Positions 39,101-51,100 of a DNA stretch of 64,000 nt are shown here, piece by piece. The notes under the pieces were generated by a model. The model did no database searches, was not told where the DNA came from, and saw only the letters and a program-made list of their open reading frames with translations. The number at the start of each line of letters is the position of its first letter. The stretch's first letter is position 1. Origin of the DNA: Leptidea sinapis (taxonomy: Eukaryota > Arthropoda > Insecta > Lepidoptera > Pieridae). The position numbers and the translations under genes are program-made. The DNA is taken from contig NC_066279.1 of the NCBI RefSeq assembly GCF_905404315.1, positions 74,501 to 138,500 of the forward strand. Direction: 5' to 3'.

Positions 39101-42100
39101 AGAGCTCGCCTAACAGTTTTCTGTCTGAACTGTACTTCAGGCATAGAGCTCTGACACCGCGGGATGGTTGACGGTGTATTTCCGTTGTCGTCAAGAGTCG
39201 AGTTGGAGGCGAAAAGAGCGCACGGGCCAGGGTGTCATTCCTCATGTGCAACGGCGGCATGGACGGCTGGTTGAAGTTACCAAGAGCAGCTTCCGACAAC
39301 GACCAGAACTTGCGTGTTCCGGTCGGGTAGCTGGAAAGCTGCTCGCCGATTTTGACGACGTGCTTAGACTTCGCACGGGCGATTTGCCGCTTAAAAAATC
39401 TGGAGGCACGGTTATATTTCCTCTTAAGAACTTTGCAGTTCGGATCCTTTGTGCCCAGCGCCGCAACCCAAGTTCGATACGCCTGTTTTTTGCAGTCAGA
39501 TGCTGCTTTAACTAACGCATCGAACCAGGGCTGTGAACTGCTACCGATCGGTACTACAGAGCTTGGTATAAAAATATCCATGCCCTGCAGTATCACATCG
39601 GCTACTGCAACGGCGCAGGCACTAGGATCATCCGAAGGGAAACAAACCTTGCCCCAAGGGTAGGATGCAAAAAAGGAACGCATCCTATCCCAATCTGCTG
39701 ACTTGTAGTGCCAAACGCGGCGGGTCGCTGGTGGTCTGCGACGTTGGCGTCGGATAGGCACTACACTCCTGACCAGGCAATGGTCGGACGTTCCGAAAGG
39801 GGCGTCGACAAAGACCTGGTAACCATCGGGATGTGTAGTTAGCAGAAGATCTAATAAGGACGGCATGTGGCTATCCACATCCGGGAGCCACGTTGGCGAC
39901 TCAACCAATTGGGACAGACCATACGCCAATGCAAAATTATGCACAGATCGCCCTGCGTAGTCTGTGGTACGTGATCCAAGCCATTCGGCATTGTGCCCGT
40001 TGAAATCACCCAAGACTACGATTTCAGCGGAGGGGATCTGTGCAAGCACGTCGTCAATTGCCGCTTGAACGCAGCCCATGAGATGATCGGTTTCTGCGTT
40101 ACCACTATGAGACCTGTAGACACACGCATAGATACGGACGCGGTCCTCTAAATCTACGCGGAGCCAGAGAGTAGACAGGTCCCTACCCTCAAAATTGCCG
40201 AGACGGTGACAGCAGATATCCTCCCTAACGTACACACATACCCCGGCATGAGGCAAAAAATTGTGCTCAATTTTGTACCCGGGGTACGTTAAATATGAGG
40301 TATCGCTAGGTCGAGATAGGTAGAGCTTTTAATCGAGGCTGCTCTATGTGAAGAACATTTAGAACGTGGAAGGAACCGACGTCGCTTATGCAATCAATTT
40401 AATATTAGTGAAATTCCCGACTTAGGGTTTGTAGGAAATTACAAAATAAAATAAATTATAGCATGCTGTGTTTACATAAATTATGTATCAAGGGTGGTAT
40501 TAATATTTCCAAGTTGACAGAGGATGAATTCCAATGTGAAAGAAGCAGGCGGGTTCCCTATTAATCAGCTGCGTCTTCACCTCAAGCTCTACAGGCAGGT
40601 CGAAGGGCATGAACTGCATTAGTACCTACAACTGTTAGAAAAGTTAAAGGTAGAATTTTATCTTACTTATTCGTTTCTAACAGTAGTGGTGTTCCTATTT
40701 TTAGTGACATTTATCATAAGTTACACTTTTGTTTTTATTAATGAAAGAGCAAAATTTAATTTTTATTTTATTTTATCGTAACAGGAAAACTTACTTACAG
40801 CTAAATAAGAGTAGGCTCTCAGACATATAAATTAAAAGTTATAGCTTCATCATCGTATGATATGTGGATAATAGGTATTAAGTAGAGGCGATATTTTTAG
40901 TTTTTATGAAAAAGTCAAATAGGTATATAACTGTTATTTACTTAACTTTCTGATTGAATGAGTATCGCGATTGCGAGGCGTGCTAAAAGCACTATAAAAG
41001 ATGATTTATTAGCCACCATAACTAAGAATTATTTTTAGAAAACTTTTTAAAGAATTCAAAGAAAAAATCTGAAGTTCTAAGTTGACATGTTTACATTACG
41101 TGTGTAATACAGATATTTTTGGTTGTTATTAGTTACTTCCTATCGTTGGCATAAAATAGGACTCTTCAAATTAGTCGAATCAAAATAACATTCATTTCAA
41201 TCGTTCACCATTCGTTCACGAATGCTGTCCTTGATTCCGAACTTCGTCGATGTGTCCGAAACCAAAATAGAGTAGGGTTACTGTCGAAGCTTCGTTTAAA
41301 TTTCGTTCGTTTACAAAGTTTCGATTCGGAGAAAGAGAGTAGACGTCCTGACCTGGCGCCCTGCGACTTTTATTAAGAACTAAAGATTAAATTCGAGGTA
41401 TTCGCTTTACGAGCCCTGAAGATGCGGTGAAAGCGTTTCGGTCTGAAGGACGCCGTACCTAATGAAATTACTGTGCAAAGGAGACTTGATATCTTATGTC
41501 TCAAGGTGACAAGGTGAGCGGCACTGCATTATAATGGGCAGGGTTGTCAAATACCATCAGCTGGACATCCTGCTCGTCTTGTAGATTATGATAAAAACAA
41601 AAACTCGGATTATTTTGTTCAATTTTATTGTTAAAAATTCCATTCCAGTTAATATACAGACAACAAAATAATAATATGATAGCACCGTGGGCGTATAATT
41701 GTCGGCGGTAAACTGATTTGAATATGACGTGACCGAATCGTTTACAATCGAGACAGACTTGTTAGTATGACTCTAATCTTTATATATATAATTCTTGTGT
41801 GCGTGTGTATGTCACTGAACTCCTCCTAGACGGCTGGACCGATTCTAATGAAACTTTCTGTGTGTATTCAGGTGGATTCGAGAATGGTTTAGATTCACAA
41901 TTGAACTACCTCCTAAACGGCTGGACCGATTTTGATGATATTTTTGTGTGTTCCAGTGAATTTGAGATTGGTGTGTGTCTTCAGGTGGATTCGAAAATGG
42001 TTTAGATTCACAATTAAACTACCTCCTAAACGGCTGGACTGATTTTGATGACTTTTTTGTTTGTTTCAGTGAATTTGAGATTGGTTTAGATTCTCAATTC

Positions 42101-45100
42101 CGCCCATATAATATTATTCTCCTGCTCATGTGTATGTTAGTGAACTGCTCCTAACGGCTGGACCGATTTTTCAAATTTAAAACATGTGTACAGGACAACG
42201 TCTGTTGGGTCCACTAGTATTATATAAAAATGAGTTGCCGTTCGTTAGTCTCGCTAAAACTCGAGAACGGCTGGATCAATTTGGCTAATTTTGGTCTTAA
42301 ATTAATTGTGGAAGTTCAGAGAAGGTTTGAAAGGTGAATAAATAGGAAAATGCTGCTGAATTATATAAAATCAACAAATTTGTTTTTCCTTTGATGTGTC
42401 CATACATAATTTCTATGAGAGAATTTATTGACGCACGGTTTGATAGTTCTGCTGTGAAACAATTTCATTACGACAGCTGGGTGCATATTTTACGAAGTAA
42501 TTTTTGATGTTATGAGATTATTGACACATATACATATAAAAACATTATTTTATTTATTATATACAGAACAAAGTCTGTCGGGTCAGGTAGTAATATATAA
42601 ATCCAGTGTCCTGATGTTTGTTGTCAGTGAACTCCTAAATTATTAAACGGATTTTAATGGAGATCACTTCATGGAGTGCACTTTAGTCCAACTTGAGAGA
42701 TGGGCTAGTTTTTATTTCGATTTGGGACCCATAATTATTTTTATTACCAATTTTCGTTTTGTATGGACATATTTTCTATCTAGAGAATTTATTGACGCAC
42801 GGCATGACAGTTCTGCTATGAAACAATTTCATTAAAACAAAAGGGAGCATATTTTACGAAATAATTATTGATGTTATGATATATTACTGACAAATTCATA
42901 AAAAAATTATTAAAATTAAAATTATTTTATTTATTATGAACTTACAACGTCGGGTCAGCTAGTACGTAGTATATAAGAGAATACTCTTCGTTTAAAGTGA
43001 GTGTCAATATAACATGACTCACATTTTTCTTTTTTTTTTTTGGAATTGCAAAGTTTTTATTGAAATCAGAGTCAATTTTTTTTTTTTTATCTAAGTTAGT
43101 TCCAGCTCTACACTGTTAAGTACCACAACCAGCATGTGTGAGAAGTTGTCGTTTCTCTTCTTTTAGGAGAGGAGATGTAAAGAGAATACACTTCTCTTCG
43201 TTTAAAGACAATAGTGTCAATGACACTGACAAAAATGTCAATGGGACTTGCGTGATTAGAAATATAAACTTTAAAGAACATTGTGAAGACACGGACGAGT
43301 AAAAAAACTCCGTGTCACCTTACATAAAAGTGTAGCACCAAAACAAGCCGGTAAACGTGTAAATACATAGCCCCACGCACACACTTATAAGCCTATCGGC
43401 CGCCATTATGAGATTTGCCATCGTCTGTGACAGATCAGTTGCGTCGCAATAAAATATTTTAAAAATGCCGTCGTGCGTTGTGAAAAAGTGTAAAAACAAT
43501 AATATAAAAGTATTTGTGGATACATGATTATTTAAGGGAGAAAAAATTGTGTAACTGGTTTACCCCGTAACCACACACACACTAGCATAAAGGTGCTTCA
43601 CTTGCTAATATCACGGCGCGGAGTCCTTCTTTTTTTACTAGTCCGTGTGTGAATATTGTGAAATAAAACAATTATAAATTTATCTCCATAAAGAATCAAA
43701 ATCGGCTATACACTAACATCAAGTGTCGTTGCACTGTGGATACAGTGTTTGTACTGTGCTTGTTAAAGATTTCAACTCTTATATTGTATTTTATGAAAAC
43801 GGAGATCGGAAAAATAAAACGTAAATCCTAAGTTATTTAACAATAGTACAACTTTGCATACTTTTTTTTCTATGAGTGCACAATGTACTGGATACTGTGC
43901 AGTTTAATTTACGGATGGTTCAAAAAAATTAAACGAGACTTAAGGCGCAATTAATTTATTGAATAAGTAAAATGGTGATATTAAATGGTATGGTTAATGG
44001 CTATGAGTAGTGAGAAGGGGGAAACGTTGAAACACGACGCACACCGGGGCTTTATTATTTCAAGTGTCTTTTTTTATGACAATAAGCGACAAGACGAACA
44101 GGACGTTCAGCTGATGGTATTTGAGACAATCCTGGCCATTACAATGCAGTGCCGCTCAGGATTGGTAGGTAATAGATCGGTGGTAATTGGTATATTGTTA
44201 TGGGGCAGTGCGGCCGATATTAATACTATCTTTGTGCTGCAGAAGAGGGCTATTCGCGCGATTTATAACCTAGGTCCTAAAGAATCATTAAGAGAAAAAT
44301 TTTAAAGAAATAAATATTTTGACTGTTGCTTCTCAATACATTTTTGATAATGTTCTGTATGTTCATAAGCACATTAAGGAATTTTCTAGAAACTGTGACA
44401 TTCATAATGTTAACACGAGGAACAAATATAAACTTGTTATGCCTACTACTCGGTTGGGTCGAGTTAGTAAGTCTTTTGTTGGGCGATGAATATGCTTCTA
44501 CAATATGATCCCAGAAATTGTACAAAACAAATGTTACGAAGACGAAAAGACTTGTTAAAAAACTTTTGTGTGGGAAAGGTTATTATAGCATAAACGATTT
44601 TCTTAATGACATAACGGACTGGGAATAAAGCGAACACCCTCAGGTTCTTTAATTATAAATGTTTATTGTACGATATTACATTGTAATCCATATTTTATAT
44701 TTAAAAAAAAGCCCACTGAGTTTCTTGCGCCCATTCTTCTCAAGTCTGAGCCAGTCTCTTTTGAATGGGTGGTAATTTTTGACGTTCAATAAGTGATTTT
44801 AAATCCTATTTTGAATAAAAATATTTGAATTTGAATTCTTGAAAAACCCAACAATTCTGTGGCGGCGCTACAACTGCGCTCGTCACCTTGAGACAAAAGA
44901 TGTTAAGTCTCATTTGCACAGTAATTTCACTAGCTACAGCGCCCTTCAGTCCGAAACACAATAATGCTTACCCATTACTGCATCACGGCAGAAACAGGCA
45001 TTGTGGTACCCATTATCTAGCCGGCATCCTGTGTAAAGGAGCCTCCCTGGTTCCCCTAGTGTTGAGGCATGTGGAAATTTCATGATGATCGGTTCAGGAA

Positions 45101-48100
45101 GGAACACGGTCAGTTAGGACAAGCCACAGTTTAGCACGTTCGGATTTTGCTAGTTTGAAAGAAAATAAAATAGATCTAGAATTACACAAACATACCAGTG
45201 GAAGGATCCTTTGCACAGGATGCCGGCTAGATTATGGTCACCACAACGGCGCCTATGTCTGCCATGAAGCAGCAATGTGTAAACATTACTGTGTTTCGGA
45301 CTGAAGGGCGCCGTAGCTAGTGAAATTAATATCTTATGACTCAAGGTGAACAATTGTAGTGCCGCTCAAAAATGCACTAGTATAGCATTGTAATGAGTAA
45401 GGCGTATCAATTACCAACAGCTGAACGACCTGCTCATCTCGTCCCTTATTTAATTAAAAAAGAATTGAATATAATATATATCAATGAAATTGCGCATCTT
45501 GAACTTCGCGCATCTGCAATACATAATCCCGATTGCACTCAATTCAGGCGACTCTAAAACTGGCAGTCAATTTCTGGATTAAAGCAATTTAATCCTTATT
45601 TCGCCACAATGCCGTGTTATAATTAACATATACGAAATTAAAATAAACAATACTATTATAATGAATGTATCATGACTTAATAGAATAACATGTATTCGTT
45701 TAGTTAAAAAAAAAAAATATTGAAGTAGGCGTTTTTTCGCGGAAATCCATAATAAACTAACTCCATAATACAAACTCTGGCGAGTCAACATCTCCTGAAG
45801 ATGCCGTGTGTAGTGGCGAAACACGTGTCGAATTGTTTAAAGACGAGTATTGGCGGAATTAACACTAAAGAAGGCTCAAAACATTTGGATAAAAAAAATA
45901 TTCTAAAAATCAATCATTGAGCTTGTATGTATTGAAAATGAATATTATTCTTTTATTATATTTTGTTTGAGCAGATGGTCTTGTTGTTATAATAAAAAAA
46001 TATCGACGAAAATTAAAGATATTTTCACCACCTCAGAAAGGTGTTTTAACGAGAAGAAGTGACATTAAATTAACTTATTGCCTCTCAAATCATCATCTAC
46101 CTACAGTTTCAGCATTTGAGGAGTGTCTGCAAGGTGCAACACGTCATAATAGTTAAAAAGGGTTTTTAATTTAAGTAAGTCACTTACGAGATGCCTGGGT
46201 TGATCAACGTGCCGTCTACCGGCAACAGGGCAAAACATCGTTGGTTCACTAAGGCTGAGATCTATAGAGCGGTCTTCTTGGGTATCACGTTAGATAAAAA
46301 GCTCCAATGGGGTCCACAATATGTTGCCCAACTAGCAGATAGACTCAGCTCTGCGGCATACGCCATTAGAAAATTTCTTGTACACGAATGTTGCGACCGC
46401 TAGATTAGTGTACTTCAGTTATTTTCACAGCATCATGACGTACGGTATTTTACTTTGGGGTCATGCTGCTGACATTGATATAGTGTTGCATAAGAGGGCC
46501 GTTCGTGCTATATATATCAGCTTGGTTATAGACAGTGTCTCAAAGAAAAATTTTAATTATTTAATGTACTTATATTTGATTAAATTGAGCGCAAAAAAAG
46601 AATGCTGGGAGAGTTTTGCGCCGCTTCTTTTCTCTTAGAGCGCCATTAATTGTTTCCGAAGCGGTAGTAGTATCTAGTATATTAGAAATGACATCAAAAA
46701 GAATTGTAAAGGAATCAATTTTGAGAAAATTAATGCCTTTTATGCCTTTTTAATGTTTATATACACTACCATATATTAACCCTATGGTTTAATTTACCTG
46801 CATATTAACATCACTCGCCGCTCAAGATTCGTACCGCCGCCAACACACAATAAAATAATTGTGGATTATTTCTCACAGTTGAATTATCAACTCGCTAACA
46901 TTACCAAGGTCGCAGTGAACTACGAAACGAACATTAAAACGTCAGAAAACTTTAGCAATTTGCTGAATGTTCCATGTTCTACTGTCTACGGTTATTTTCG
47001 TTAGGGTACCTCTGACTTATCACGCCATTCCACGTAACAGGTAGCTGAAGAAATATCATGATTATCTATAGTTCGTAGGTGCCAGCTACGAATATATTAA
47101 AAAGAGAAAGGAATTGTTTTTGTATGTAGAGGCTTATTTCAAATTTTTCTGGAGTGGAGTTCGCAGATTCAGAAATAAACTCTTACCCCCTTATTCATAA
47201 TGGTCCGCTAACTTTAAACAGCCGCTTAGGAGTGTTTTTTCTCATTCTGACTAAGGTCAATAGAAGAAGACAGAGTGAGAATTAGCAATGCTTTAAGTTA
47301 GCAGACTATTATGAATAAGGGTGTTACTGTGTTATTAAAAAACGCAAAGTAAAGTTATTCCAAATCTTGCTCTCTACAGAATTACATGACAGGGCTAGAC
47401 AATTCTGCTAATCAAGTCTTGAGTCTCGTGCCAGAATTTGGCGAGTCAACATCTTCTGAGGATGCCTCGTGTAGAGGCAAAACACGTGTCGAAATGATTG
47501 AAGACACTCAAGATAACTCAAAAGTATTTGATATCATTTTCTAATTTAATCAGTGCCAAAATTCATAGACGAAGTGGCAATCGAATCCGATTTTACGCCT
47601 CAACAACGCTGAGCCAACAAGCCAAGGGTATCTCTCTGCTAACCAAAGCGTCCCAAACCTGCATTGTCATAAATCATTGTATGTTTGTCTAACTATATAG
47701 TTATGGCTATAGAGGTTTCTTTTTCCGGAGATTTATTTAATAGTAGTATTGAGGAAAATAACTTATAAACAAGAAATTGCTTTCACAAGTTTTAAAGGTT
47801 TTGAGTTTGTCCATCCATTTGGCCTCGAAAAGGATTAAACACCACATTCGAGCAGGCAACTGAGAGAACGTGAAGTCCAATAATTGACATTAAAGGCTTT
47901 ACAGAGGCGGTTGGCCTGGGAGAGATGCAGTAGAAACATTTTTCATCTTCTTAACAGTTATTCGACAGAGCTAATCCAGTCTACTGCCGTATGTTCCGTA
48001 GTCAGGATTTTCCTCTTCCTCCACCTTGTCCATCATGATGAGCTGAATTACTTGTATGTATTGTGTCTTAGCATAGTGCCGAAATACTCTATCTTGCTCT

Positions 48101-51100
48101 TCTTGATCATAAGCTGGAAGACGTCCACTGATGGACAAATGCCTTTCCCAAAGATCTCCACGACGAACGGTCTTGAGCTACCCCATCCAACGTATTCCAG
48201 CGATCTTAACCAAATCATCAGTTCTTGATATTAAGCATCATTTTACGGGGCATATAAAGGCAAAAAATAATGTGGGCACAGGAAACAATAGATCCTTTAC
48301 GGTCTCAGTCTCCAAATGGACTGATGTCCTAACCCACACAATACCCCCTCAAAATCAAATTTCAATTCAAACACAATTATTACTCCCGACGTTAACCTCA
48401 ATGTTGACCTTATTCATTAGATTCATCTCCATTATTAAATAATGATATCGTCTCAGGGCCACGCGTACTGCATCACTGCAATGTGTTTGGATTTAAGACG
48501 TCCCTCCTTAAAGGCCGGCAACGCTCCTGTGATTCCTCTGGTGTTGCAAGAGATTGTGGGCGGCGGTTATCACTTAACAACAGGTGAACCGTACGCTCTT
48601 TTGTCCTCCTATTCCAAAAAAAATAAAAAAATAGCATATAAATTGGCTAGTCATTAATTAGAGGGAGGTCGACATAAAGCTCAATGTTATAGTAACACGA
48701 ACCAAGGTTAGAATACAATAGGACTATACTAGCACAAATATCTTTAGATATTTACAGCAAATAGTATTTTAGTCACATTAGAGGCTAACAACACTGCAGA
48801 AATTCCTGTCCTGTTGCAAATAGAATAGGTTTACCCCTATTCTAGACATCAGTCCTGTAACAAATAAAAGTGGTGGTATCCTTCGCACAGGATGCCGGCT
48901 TGATTATGGTCACCACAACAGCGGCTATTTCTGCCATAAAGCAGTGATGTGTAAGCATTATTGTGTTTCGGTCTAAATGGCGCCATAGCTAGTGAAATTA
49001 CTAGGCAAATGAGACATCTTAAACATCAGCTGAACGTCCTGCTCGTCTCGTCCCTTATTTTCAGAAAAAAGGTGCATTTACAGTTTGATGGCGTAATTTA
49101 ATCTGTATAAAATAAAACATATGTTTTTGTCTTATTTAAGTTTCAGCAATAAATAAAAATAAATCAATTCCAATTGACAACTTCTTGCTTTATTGCTGGC
49201 CTTAGCTCTGATTTCGGCGAATTCTGGTTTTAGCAGCACTGACAGCGTTTATAGTTCTAACAGCAGGCAGATTTTGTGGTCTTTGAAAGAGGATGCATTG
49301 CTGTATCTATCGATAGTTCAATATACGAACATACGACTGACATTCAGCTTTTGAATGTCTTGAAAATGACTGACAGATCCATACGCACATTGTGGAAGAC
49401 AACGCGTTCTAAATTTGAATTAAAAAAACGACTTCAAAAACTGAAAAGTATAAAATAAAATTTATTTAATACACATCTTATGCAAACCTCTACCATTAAT
49501 ATTAATAGAATACTATTATTTATATGTGCTACCTATTGATAGGTTTTAAGTCGGTGCCAAGGCCTAAACAAAATAAAACGTAGGTTATTACTATTACAGT
49601 AAATTTGCAAAAGATGTGTATTAAATTAACTTTTCTTTAAGTTATTTTACTTTTTTAAACGTACTTTTATTTTTATTTTATCATTTTTAGTGTCAGTTAA
49701 CAATAATAATATATAATCAACCTGAATGAAAACTCCTAAAAAATCGTACACTAAAAACAATTACATCATCCACGTAAACAAAAATTTTCATAAAATCAAA
49801 ACTACTGGGCCAAACTATGTAAAATTTTTATGGGACCAAATTGCATCTATTCCGCATCGAACTAAAGAGGAATCACGTAAATCGGATCATAAATCGGTGT
49901 ACATACATAAAAAAAATACCAATCGAATTGAGAACCTCCTCCTTTTTGAAGTCGGTTAAAAATTAAAATTTTGTATGGAGTGCTGTAGTCATCTTTGCAG
50001 TGGATATGCCAAATATAAAACAAACGATAACTTATTATAATGTAAGGGATTGTCTTATCCATTTGTAATGTCTTTGCTCCTAGCTGCGTGTGGGAAGCCA
50101 CCCCGTTTCCTTCCCTAAGAAAAGGTTTTGGGAAGCGACGGTGATCTACGCATTATGCTCGTATATGGACCCTTCTTGTCGTAGCTGACACCGATTACCT
50201 TTTGTTGTTAATTAGTTATTCAAAAGTTATCTTACATTATTTATCTACACCCATATTTTAAATCCTCTATTAAAGATTCTGAAACAGTTTGCTTATTGCC
50301 CACATTAAAACACCCAATGTTCTAATAACCATTACATCATCCAAACGAGTGTTGTAATATTGTACTGAATTTCATAACAACACTCCTTTGTTTTTTTTTG
50401 ATCCCTTCATGCGCAGAGTTTCAACAGACAGCCACATTCTTATTGCTCGATGCGTGTTATCTCTATGAATTTCAAAAAAGGAACATTTACGTTTACGAGC
50501 ATTCCACACAACCAGAACGTCGCGCGCCGTAAAAAAAAGTAGGTTATTCGAATCCCCGCCATTTTTCTTCGATATTTTTATTGTTTTGTTTACAAAAATG
50601 AGCGATTCAAGTTTTGACAGCACACTACCAGATTTTATAAACGCTGCAAAAGAAGGAATTCAAGGAAATATATTCAAGGGAATTTTAATAATTGCACTAT
50701 ACAAAATGTAAATTACTACTAAACTAAATAATTCTTTCATTAATACTTAGATTATTTGTATAAAATCAGTAATGGATGATATTAGGTTACTACTAGGACT
50801 GGCTATTTTAATGTTATCAGAAAGCTAACAGTTTCTGAAGTCTTTTAGAGGATTCATATTATGGGTGTAGATAAAGTCTTGTATGCAACTGTTGATAATT
50901 AGGTATTAAAACACTCATGTGATACTATTATCACCCACATTCATGTTTTAATATCCCTTATTACAAAACAGTTGCATAACGAACTATTACCCACAATTTT
51001 CAGCAATGCTCACACACTTAAAACAATGTGCCTAACAAATCGCGAGTGTAAGACGTAGCAAGGGGCTCTATTTCGCAAATACATACTGCAACGGCTCTAC

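Noticed and set aside
47498..47692. 64-codon open frame after the second hammerhead motif
   Set aside because: No recognisable domain; no Penelope RT or GIY-YIG motif could be found in any frame nearby.
49276..49959. Two basic open frames at 49276-49458 and 49726-49959
   Set aside because: They lie in or at the edge of a TIR repeat and end in repeat-terminal sequence; no conserved domain seen.
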